Part shown: positions 47,501 through 59,500 of the stretch, piece by piece | Layout: every line of letters begins with the position of its first letter | Numbering within the stretch: position 1 is the stretch's first letter | Source of the DNA: Nemopilema nomurai | Taxonomy: Eukaryota; Cnidaria; Scyphozoa; Rhizostomeae; Rhizostomatidae | Assembly (NCBI GenBank): GCA_003864495.1 | Contig: ML133457.1 | Span: 248,001 to 312,000 of the forward strand | Direction of reading: 5' to 3' | Length of the DNA: 64,000 nt | Program-made: the position numbers and the translations under genes | Notes under the pieces: generated by a model | What the model saw: only the letters and a program-made list of their open reading frames with translations | Told to the model about the DNA's origin: nothing | The model's database searches: none

Positions 47501-50500
47501 AGTTATGGGTTGGATGAAAGCATAAAAGTGTTAAGGTAGATTAAGGTGACTAGGTTCTAAAGTGGGGTTCGGAAGAAGTATCAGCTTCATGATCTGAGCG
47601 AAACAGTGCTGGGCTCAATTCAAAGGAAAGCAAGAGAATTATTAAAGGCATTGAGTCATGGTAAATAGCGGTTTTCAACGGGCTGTTGTCTGTTTTCATG
47701 TGATAAATCTGCTTTCATGTGATCAGACATCAACTGCGAGGTTAAAACATCACGTGTGCAGTTTGCTTGACAGCAAATCAGATTAACGGAGCTATCATAA
47801 TGACTCAGCAATTTTTGCAATTTGGGTATACGCTTTGCATTTATCATGACTCAATGCCTTTAAGGTGGTCATGTCCTTCTGAATGAAAGGGAGAAGATAC
47901 TCAAAGCCCAACGTACAGATGACGTAGAACAAGAAAATCACGAATGATACTCACTTAAATGATTCAGCTGTAAGCGTCTTGATGTCATCAACTGTGAAAC
48001 CCTTGATCAGATTTCCGATACTCATCAGGTCTTCCTTGTTTGCGTGTGTTTGTAAAAACGTCTTTACCTTGCCAGCGAGGACTTTAAGCTACAAAGCAAA
48101 GTCATTCATTATTTAGAAATCGACTCTCATGATATCTCAGTGAAACATTCGAGTAAGGATGTTGCAAGAGTCTTTCTTCTAAAACTCACAAACACCATTG
48201 TCTTACTGATTGTCTCGTTTTAGCCACCAGTTTACTCTCTATATCAGCCTTTCTCTCTATATGATTTCAAACTCTACAAAAATAGGAAACAGCGGAAATA
48301 TATTTCTTTTTGTAAACTATGAAAATAAAATAAACTTAGCCACTTTTTATCAACACTATGGGCATGTGGAAAAATTACCAAAAAAGCTGGCAAAATAAAT
48401 AGTTACGGCTGTATAGTGACCAATCAGCGGTCAGTTCACATCTTCTTTTAGAAGAATCCAAATGAAAAGACGAACTGTAACAGCTTGCAATCCAATTCCC
48501 TGATCCCTTCCCTGATCCCTTCCCTGATCCCTTCCCTGATCCCTTCCCTGATCCCTTTCCTGATCCCTTTCCTGATCCCTTCCCTGATCCCTTCCCTTCC
48601 ATTTCCTGATCCCTTCTCTTCCGTTTTCTTTCCTTTCCTTTCCTTTCCTTTCTTTTCTTTTCTTTTCCTTTTCTTTTCTCTTCTTTTCTTTCCTTTTCTT
48701 TTCTTTTCTTTTCTTTTCTTTCCTTCCCCTCCCTTTCCTTGATCAGTCTTCCCTGCTTGAAGCTGTGTTTTGTTTGGCCAGCTGTGCATGTAAATCTGCA
48801 TTTCGGTGGCTGCAGACACATAAGTATTTCATACCACCTTTCACCCATAGCTTACTTATAACTACAGAAAAACGTAATGCATAATGAGTACCGCAATGAC
48901 TTGCATACGGCTGCCCTCTTTGAGTAAAAACAATGCAACAGGGGTACAAGTGATCACATAACAAACCTGCTCAGCATCCCAACCAGTATGCTTGCCAAGC
49001 TCAGCAATGACGTCAATATCTATTTTCAGCTTCATTAGGTCATCTTTGTCCAGCCCTGTCACTGCGCAGCCAAGTAACTTGACCTCAGTTAAATTGAACT
49101 TGCCTGCATCACCGCTGGCTAAAACCTATTAAGAATGATGCAATACTTTAGTATACAGCAGACGTCTGAAATGGCATCATCTTCTATGCGAGTGGCAAGA
49201 CACTGAACAGCTTGGCCTTATAATAGCTTGGATAATACAAAAACAAACCATTTCAGGAAAATGCTGAAAGAATTTCTCTTCGCTTCCACAAATGCAAACT
49301 ACGTTACTTTACAATAGACTAGATTACAATAGGCTTGTTTTTTCTAATTATGCAAGCGCGCATTCTATACTTGATGCAAATGGTCCCTGTCGGAGTACTT
49401 CCTTTGCCTTCCTCCGTTTTCACAAATAAGAAAAAACCATGCACCCTTAGTGAATGCAGCATTTGATGCAAAGGCTACCAAAATAACAATGAATTGTCGG
49501 ATTGCACAATGCTTAAAAGCCGATTAATGGAGCTTGAGTTGACAAGTTCAAATGACCTTTAACCTTTAAAATTTTTGCGTCCTTTGACATTTGACCTTTG
49601 ACCTAATATGTTGCAGAGAGATATCTGAATAATTAATGGTGTGGGCTTTCAAACCTGCTTAGCCCGGGAAGCCAAAGCCTTTGCAACATCGCCGTTGAGG
49701 TCAGAGAAATGTGCGCAGCTACCGATCATATCTTTGAAGCTGTTTTTGGCAATACGCAAGATCTCTTCTCTGGAAAGTCCTTTGATTAATGAGCCAAGCC
49801 TTCTCAGTTGAGCACCAGACCATTTGCCTACATCTGTATCGAAAGAAAATCAGGATAGCAAATCAATCATATATAGGTGCTCATAGATATGATGTTCTCA
49901 GCTGATTACATAGTACAGTAGTTCACTCATTCAATCGATATCAGCCCTAGGCAATATGACATTTTGCTTACGATAACTCTCTGTTCATTGGATGTGATTC
50001 TCGAGTATAGATCTTTGCCAAACATATTAAACCTAAACCGATCAGGTAGATAAAACAGAACTTATAACTGCATAATCGCCAGAACAAAACCAGTTTACTC
50101 ACAGCAGGGTTTAATAGAAGCATTGAAGAAAAGGTAGTACCTCTTTCATTCCAATACTCTTTGGCTTTCAAAACAAACGCCTTAGCTTGCTCGGGCGTCC
50201 AGCCATCAATCTCCCCAAGATGGTCGATGACGTCATCAAACGCATCCTTGTTGATCCGCATGATCTCCGCAGCGTCCATTGCTCGTATTGCCGGCCCAAG
50301 TTTCTTCCAGTGCTCGCCAAGCCATTGGCCGACGTCACTAAACCCACGTGGGCAAAACATTAGCCTTAGTATTTGGTTGAGAGAATGGGATAGGGTTTTT
50401 CACAGCTTAATCAATACATAAAACAGCTGAAAAAGCTTCTATATAGCATTAAAGAGTGCTGTCTACATTTCAATGGAAATCCCATTCTTTGTGGACAGAA

Positions 50501-53500
50501 AGAGTTCGTCTTTTCCCTTGGGCTCTTCTAACGTTAGGTTTTAAGTAACGCTGATTGGTCAATTATAACCAATCACGCGCTCTGCTTATCACCCTCTAGT
50601 GTTTTCGATCCGCATCTGGCTATTTATTCGGTCAGTTTTTGGTTATCTTCCGACGTTTGCATACTCTGAGGAGTGTCGGGCGAAAAAGTGCTTTTTAAGT
50701 ATGCAAAAACTAATTCCGCTATTTTTCGCTATTATGAAGTTTTGTACCGCAAAGCTGTTGTTCACGTTCTGTTAAATAGTTGACACAAATCTTACACATT
50801 GACTGCATACACAATCTATTCATATTAACAGCAACGTTTTCTGCAGTCATTGATAAACACTACAGAAAATATTCATACACACCTCTTCTCGTAGTATTTC
50901 TTCGCAAGCTTGAGTAACTCTTTGAATTTATCGTTTGTCATGCCTGGCTTCTTGGCGATATTGTAAACTTCACTCAAAAAGGCATTTTTGCCTATCTTGG
51001 ACAGGGCTTCTTTGCTTATGCCGACTATAAGATTTCCCAGTGACTTGACTTGGTTCGTATCTAGTACGTCAACTCCAGAGACTTTCTGCAGTTTACAGGA
51101 GAAAATAAAACCCAAATCAGATCACTACGTGAACTGAAGTTTTATATTTAAATAAAGCTGAAATATAATAAGAAGAAAAGAAAGGAAGGCAATAGAAGGA
51201 AATAAATGAAGCAAAAGGAAAAGAGGAGGCAAGAAAAATAGACCATGGACAAAAGGAGGACAAGAAACATGACGAGAAGCAAAAAGAAAATAAGAAGATA
51301 GGAAATATAAGCGGCAAGAAGAGAAACAGCAAATGCTGAGCAAGAAACTGGATTGCAAAAGATAAAAAAGATGAGAATTGAAAAGATGAAGGAAAACATA
51401 GAGGGAACACATGAAACCAAAAGATAGGAAAATTCAGAAAGAGGATTAAAAAAAGGAAAAAGTACGAGAAGGATACAAGAAAGAAAAAGATAATCATACT
51501 ACCTTGAAGTGTTCTAAGGCTGTGAATGAGTACGACTTCAATTTGTCCTCTGGTAGCCCTGTGGTCTCTCCGAGCTTCTTGATGACAACATTAAGCGCAG
51601 AGCTTGGAAGTGACTTGAGCTCCTTCGCAGCAAATCCCTGCACAAGACTGCCAAGGATCTCAATGTCAACCTCACCAAGGTCCTTGACCGTTTTGTTTTG
51701 CATTTGCAAATACTCGCGGAATCTCAGCATCATTGAAATAACCTAGAGGTATGTGAAAAATAATTTTTGCCTATTAATAGCATTGGCAAAAGTTGGTAAA
51801 ATTGTGCAAAATGGAAGAAGCATCTACTGAAAAGCTGCTCTAATTTTTGCTTTTGAGAAACAAGAATGTGATAAACATAACAGATGAAATCAAATTAGAC
51901 CTGCACCACACCCATGTATATATATAAAAGTGTTTAAAACATTGCATTTGCAAATAAAATTGTTGACATAAACGCATTTGCAGAAATAGGTGAATTGAGT
52001 GTGAATCGGAAAAATTGCTTGAGTATCAACTGATTTTATAAAAGAATCACCTAATTCCAAGCCTTGAGAAATAGATAAATGATATACACGATAAGATGAC
52101 ATTGTAAAATTTGCCTTAATTTTTGCTCTCAGAAACAGAAGAGTGATAAAAATAACAGATTAAATGAAATTACACCTTGAATTATCTCTTGACATACTGA
52201 TTAACCGTCATTTTGAGAAAGATTTGTCGGTAAATAACAAAATACAATCTACTAGTCTGAAATATAACAGCAGCCATCAAAATATCATAGCAAAGGCCCG
52301 CCTGACATTAAACACAAATTATTTTTGCTTTGTTTTAGGGAAGGTAAAACGGAAAAGGATCGTACCTGACCCCTTCTCCATCCGGGTTGCTTTCCCATCA
52401 CTTCTACTGAATTTTCGATGGCCCTTATTGGAAACGTCTTCAGCTCATCTTTAGTGAAACCAAGAATGACTTTTCCAAGCTTCTGCAGATTCTTCCACCC
52501 CCACGGAGGAGAGTCACTGTCCATCTCTTCAGTAAGGTTTAGGTTACCCAGCTTTGTTCGAACTTTGACCATCAACTCGGTAATCTTGAAAGAAGAAGGA
52601 GTTTGATCATAAACTCAAGTAACTCAAAGAAAGAGCTTTGACCATCAACTCGGTAATCTTGAAAGAAGAAGAAGTTTGATCATAAACTCAAGTAACTCAA
52701 AGAAAGAGCTTTGACCATCAACTCGGTAATCTTGAAAGAAGAAGAAGTTTGACCATAAACTCAAGTAACTCAAAGAAAGAGCTTTGACCATCAACTCGGT
52801 AATCTTGAAAGAAGAAGAAGTTTGACCATAAAACTCAAGTAACTCAAAGAAAGAGCTTTGACCATCAACTCGGTAATCTTGAAAGAAGAAAAAGTTTGAC
52901 CATAACACTCAAGTAACTCAAAGAAAGAGCTTTGACCATCAACTCGGTAATCTTGAAAGAAGAAGAAGTTTGACCATAAAACTCAAGTAACTCAAAGAAA
53001 GAGCTTTGACCATTTCACTCGGTAATCTTGAAAGAAAAACTTTGACCATCAACTCGGTAATCTTGAAAGAAAAACTTTGACCATCAACTCGGTAATCTTG
53101 AAAGAAAAACTTTGACCATCAACTCGGTAATCTTGAAAGAAAAAATTTGACCATCAACACGGTAATCTTGAAAGAAAAACCTTGACCATGAACCCAATAA
53201 TGTTGAAAGAAGAACTTTTGCCATAAACTCAATAATCTTGAAAGAAGATCTTTGACTATGAACCCAATAATGTCGAAAGACGAATTTTGGCCATCAACGC
53301 TATAAGCTGCCAAATAACAAGTGTTTATAATTCATTTTGGAGTCAATTATTAAGGAAATAAATCAATGGGGTCTCTCCTTGCATAGCAAACATTCTCAAA
53401 CAGAGAATGGAGTACGATTAGAGAATTTATGATGTATGCATCAATGGCAAATATTCAAGTGATTTAAAAGAGGCTTCAGTGTGCCCATAACAAAAAACGC

Positions 53501-56500
53501 TCAGAAAGACTAAACATTTCTAAAAAACGAGCATCAAGTTCATAGGTCATTAAGGGGGTCAAAGGGCAAGGTCAAAAAAACCATGACGACGCAAATCTCC
53601 AAAATGCCCCAGATAAAATAAAGAAGACACCAATAAAGGAAGCGAAATCAAAGGGTTATTCAAGAGGTCAAAGGTCACTTTCATTTGAGAAATGTAGAAC
53701 TCAGGCTGTGTGGAAGAGGTTGACCTCGTCTCACACACACGAAAATGATTGACAGCTTTACCTGGGTCTCGTCCCAGTCATTTCCCGTGAGTTTCTCCAA
53801 TGTCACTACAATATCTGCTATTGTCGCTTCATTCAATTCCATCCTTGTCAAGGCATGTGCCAGACCTTTCAGGACGCTTATATCCTTGCTACTTGACTGC
53901 TGTTTATACTGGAAATATAGTAAAATGTGGAAAATTAAATATAAAAAGAATATTTAGAGCAAAATTCAAAACGTGTTTGAACGATTGAGTGTATTTTGAG
54001 AAGCAAAAGTATCCACTTCTTCGATGAAAAGCAGCTTCCAACCCAAAGATTATGCAGAAACAAAGTGGGAAATTTATTTGTTTGATTACGAAATTTCTAC
54101 AAAGGAACCTACAGTGTTACAAATTATCTGAGAATTTCAAGTCAAAGTCAAGAGCATAAGTAAGAAAATTTTGAACACAGGTTGAAAAGATGTGGATTAC
54201 TCACCGTCCTTATGAATGTCCTTAGCACTGGAGTGGCAATTGTCTTGACGACGAGAAGCTCAGGGAAAACAGCAAACAGTACGGTTTGGGAAAGTCTTCC
54301 GGCATCGGAAGAAGACCAAGCGTCCACAGTATTGAATAAGGCAAGAACATCTTCCTTTGTAAGGCTGCTTAGCTAAAGGAAGAATAATATGTGTGTGGTG
54401 ACAGATTGGCAAAGCTTTCGATACTGAAGGAGGGGCATTTGTGACGTCAGCTCTTGCAAAGTTGACCTTTGGCAGTTTGCTACAGTAAAGTCTTCACACT
54501 TAACATGCGTGACAAATTAATCTGGTTGAAGTAATCAATACGTGGGAGCACGGGCCAATTTTTAAAGTCAGGGGTACAAAAGTTATATGATTAAAAGGGG
54601 TGCATAACATGCATAATTTGAAAATTGTGCAGGAGAAGAAGAGACGAAAGTTACAAGAAAATTGATTTAGAGAAGGCGTGACAAATAAATTTGAACCAAA
54701 TTCAAAACCAAAGTGGAAATTTGAAAGAGAGAACAAAGTCCAAATTCATATTCTTTATTCACATTTCTTACTCCTAAATTCATAAGCAAATGTTTCATGT
54801 TCAAATAATATGGAGATGGTTTATGATGGTTAATCGATGTTTATGCAAGAAGAGCTACTTACGCTAACTTTTGACTTGATTTTCTTCAAAATGACTTGTG
54901 ACTAAAATAAAGACGGTATTTATTAGAAGTTTAATAGAAGAGAAAATTTCATTCTGTCAATAAGGACTCGTTATAGAACTGATTAATTTAAAATACAAAA
55001 TATGAAATGATGAGATATAAACATTTTACTTTTGAGAAAAAAGCCTTTTTTGGTGTCAAAGTACAAGAATACCCGAAAAGGAATCCTATTGAAACATGTC
55101 AATAAAATTTCTTAAAGAAAGAAAGCTGAACAACATTGGTATCCTTTGTGCCTATTTCAAGAATGAGCTTTAACGATTTCAACATCTATTCTAACAACTC
55201 GAAACTATCTTCTTTTAACGTCTTTTTGAATATGATGAGCTCCGATTAAATATTCAAAGGGGGTGGGGTGGGTTGGAGTAATAAAAATTGACTCTGATTT
55301 AAAAATGACTTTAATGGGAAACATAAGCTCCAATCAAAATGAAAGATTCAGTCTGCACAAAATCGCTATTGCTATTGCTAACCATTTCCCTAAATGCAGT
55401 GTACATGAAGAACAGACCAACCACATATGCCCAGAGTAACGAAACAATATGCTATAAAATTTTACTACTTCATGTGCAAGCTAATTACGATACTGCGATA
55501 TTGAAACAATTATGTATATCAATTGCAATATATTACTACAATTCGTAAACACTACAGCTGAGAATACTTTTACTAATCAGTGTACCTGGTCTAAAGTCCA
55601 AACGACTGGCTTGAGATTTCTCAGGGAATCTTTCAATTTTGTGCCGTCAATCCTCTCCAAGTCCGAGACCGAAAGTCCCTTTAATAAGGTTTTCGCTTTG
55701 CTGAGATTTACTGCTGTCCATCCAGTAGGACTTCCTAATGCCTCTTTCAATTTCAATCCCAACTTCCTGACTTGGGAGACATCCCATTGAATATTACCAA
55801 GATCGGTCAGCATCGACTAGATCAAGTGGAAAAGTGTTTCATGGTACAAAACTTCACGATTGCAAGGAACAGAGGAAACATTATCTTAGCACACTTTTTA
55901 TCTGAGAGATTTGGGGGTTGTCTAATTTTCAACGCAAATCCCATTCTGTGTAGACACAAAAGGGTCCGTCTTTTTCCTTTGACTCTTCCATGATTGAAGT
56001 GTGAAGAGATGGTGATTGGTCATTAAAAGTCAACCATACGCTCTCATAATCACCCGCTAGTGCTTTCTAAGCCAAACTGGCCACTAATTTTGTCAGCATT
56101 AGGTCACAGTAGACAGAAACTTTTCAATTGGAAGCTTTTAAAGAAGGTAAGAAGTGGATGCTGATTGGTCATTGATAGCCAATCATCCACTCCTCTTACA
56201 ACCCTGTGTTTTTGAGCCAAAACTGGCTATTATTTTGTTAGCCTTTGGCAATTCATGAAGCAATTATTTATAAATAATTTGATAGGCTGCATCCTCGTGG
56301 ACATAAAATGTTGTAGAATGTTGAACTCCGGAAAACTGACACGGTACCAAAATAAAATTAAACCAACATTGTTACCAAGCAATAAAGCTCGCATTGAGAA
56401 AAAAATGCCACGTAAACAAATCAAACTTGGAGCAGTTGGTGCACATGATCTAAAAATCTAAATTCAAAAGTCTTGGAAAACCTGGACGTAAAAGAGAGGG

Positions 56501-59500
56501 GCAAAACAAAACATTAACGACAAATCCCTTGCTTGAAACTGCTGCATCTTGGAGTTGCTTCTGTCTCTTGCTGGCTCAAAAGTCTGTTTAAACATGTGAT
56601 CTTAAAAATCTAAACATACCTTTATTTTTTCTTTGTCAATTTTTTGAATATCTGCAGCACTGAGACCTTTGATCATTTTCCCTATTCTCTGCAGTTGCGA
56701 CAGAGTCCATGTGGAAATCTGCCCAAGTTGGCTTTTCGCTTTCTTCAACAAGGCATCTAGTTGAGTGTCAGTGAAAGACAGGCTTTTGAGGCCATCGATA
56801 GCATCAGAAACCTACAACAACATCTTGTAATGCAACTTTAGCTGTAAAAGGCAGGGATAATATCAACGAGACCCCAATGTCCAGGGGTTCTCCTTTAAGA
56901 TCAGAGGTAAGTCCCATAAAAAAGCTTCAACAAAATCTTCCGAGAAACATAGGCCATCCAAGCAAGGCTCATATTGCAAAAGCAAAATAGCAACCACCTT
57001 CCTCTCTATTTTGTCTCTAACTGAAGAGACTTTATGTTACATGTTATCTTTTCATAAATTTACTATTGCTCATAAAAGCACAGTTCCACAAATTCAACTA
57101 AGACAACTAATGACAGGTGTTTGACATGAAGGGGCAAAACATCTACAAAAAAATCATTAAAAAGAAACTTTTTTATTTGCCTTAAGAGAAAAAAAGACTC
57201 CAGATCCTAAGAAATTGCAAAAACTTTGGATATATTTTATATTAAGAGCCATGGCGAATTATAAAAGGATATTGTTGAATAAGTTGACAACTTTGTGTTA
57301 AAATCAATATTAGACGTATCCAGTATATAAATCAGGTGTTAGACAATTCCATTACAAGACATATCCAATAGGTGATACAATCCGGTATATGAATCAAGAC
57401 AAATCCATTACAAGATATATATATATGAACATATTCATATTTAATTTGGAAATATATTATATTCAAAGTAAAATAAATACAATCTTCACCTCTTTAGCAG
57501 ATAACTCTAGCATCTGCTCAGGTGTGAGTGCTTCAATCAAATTACACATCTGTTTGATCTGTGTGCCAGTCCAGGTTGAAAAGTTCCCAAAAGCCTTAGT
57601 CGCAGGAGTTATCAAACTGACCTTCTGATAAATCTTCAGCCTTGCCTTGCATATTGAAGTTAGGCTATGGGAAATAGTTTTTCTGAGTCATGATTACACA
57701 ATTTTGAACATCAACCAAAACCTGATATGCTTATATCGAATATGATACTACATGATATCATATGATAATAAGTCATTAAACATTATATACATTGTATAAC
57801 ATTGTATACAATTGCAGTATAATATATTGTATTGTATCATTTTCAATCAAAATCGATTTTATTAGTTTATCAAATTACCATTATATCATTCCATATAATA
57901 TCATATTATATACATAAATATATTTCATTATACTATAATCTATTATACCAAATTGTGTTATTTCATATAATATATGCATACCTTTTATCAAAAGCATTTG
58001 CAGCAACTTTAGCAAGCTCTGACGAGGGTATTCCACTGATCAAATTTCCAAGTGATGAGATTTGAGAAGATGTCCAACTTGCAATGTTTATTCCATATTT
58101 CTGATAAGCTTTGGAGGCAATAATTTTTGTTTGAACAAGGTCCCATGCTTCTTTCTAGAAGATTGTTACACCCAATAAATAAACAGTTAAACATCACATG
58201 AATAGACAAAAGCATCAATAAATCTAAACATCAATGTTTTATCCATAAAAAGATTTCTAATATTCAATTAATTGCATCAATAAACTCACTGCTAGATCTT
58301 GAGTATTTTGGAAGATGATATCAATGTTGACTTTGTTTAGGAGGTTTCTTAAATTTTCAGCAGAGAATGATTTCAATCTTGGAAGAATTCCTCTGAACTG
58401 TGAAATAGTCATTTCTGACACTGTGCTCTATAAAAATAGAAAAGACCAAACATAACAATAAAAAAGAGAAAGATAGTTCAAAGTGAGTTTCATGGCATCT
58501 GTCTAGACATATACTATGAAATTATGTTTATTCAAAGAAATATGAAAGAAACATTTGGTAATAAGAGTACCCAGAAGATTAGATAGTCTTAATTCAGAAA
58601 TTTTAAGATTTAAGTCTAAAATCACTATGACAAATTCATTAAACATTTAGCCAATCCTTGATTTAAAAGGCTGGCTCCTTGTTTATACAATAGCAATTTC
58701 TGCTTTGAAGTAAGCAAATCAGATTTAACATGATCTGCTATGCAGATTAAGGTCTGTGAAATGCAGACTTCAAACAAATAGTTTGCTTTGCCAGGTTGTC
58801 AGGAAGCATAATATTCAGTTCAAATCATAGAAAGCAGCTAAAAGATTAATAAAGGAGGTACACCAAGGTAGTATCTACCCAAGTGGTAGATATGATCAAA
58901 TGTCCTTTATCATCCTGCAACTTTCCATAAGATACAGATCTTAGGAGCCTTTAAAGAGGACTTTGACTTTTAATGTCTTGTAAGTTAACTTACAAGGGAT
59001 GATAAGACATCCTGAGAAACAGCTTTAAGTTCATCAGCGGTGGCTGAAGCAAATTTTGAAGCATCTGAAAGCTTTGCTTGCAAGGCTGCAGATAACTTGT
59101 TAAAGCTCTTCTGGACACTGCAGACAAATGACATAGCTAATAATTTTTGGGATATTTCATCTTTACAGAAAAGTACACAAAGTTGATAAGTCACAATTTT
59201 TTTCATAGATTAAGATAAAACAGCAAGCCATTTCCAGATAAATGCATCAGATGAAGATTTGATATTGTTTTTCATAATTTGTTTAAAAGGTAATGTAAAG
59301 CTTTGTTTGACAAAAAAACAGAACTAAGGCAGTTTGAGATATCTGCCAAATAGGCTGCTGTAGTTTTATGTCAAATAGCTTGTCAGAATATTTCATTAGA
59401 ATAAAAAGAAGTTTAAAATCCAAAATGAAGCCCACCTAAAACTATGGAAGCAATCACAAATTGCACAATTGTCTAATGGTTATAAAACTCATTTTCAATT

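Noticed and set aside
48018..48032. CTGATGA followed by GGAAAT on the minus strand, resembling a hammerhead core
   Set aside because: It lies in a coding exon and the intervening bases cannot form stem II; no stem I partners are present.
48375..48848. Lys/Glu- and Gly/Lys-repeat ORFs (minus) and a Pro/Ile/Ser repeat ORF (plus)
   Set aside because: Low-complexity translation of the gatcccttccct and polypyrimidine tract inside an intron of the mesothelin-like gene.
52645..52908. Minus-strand ORF through the 73-bp array
   Set aside because: Read-through of intronic repeat units carrying copied splice sites; treated as a repeat, not an exon, unless RNA shows otherwise.
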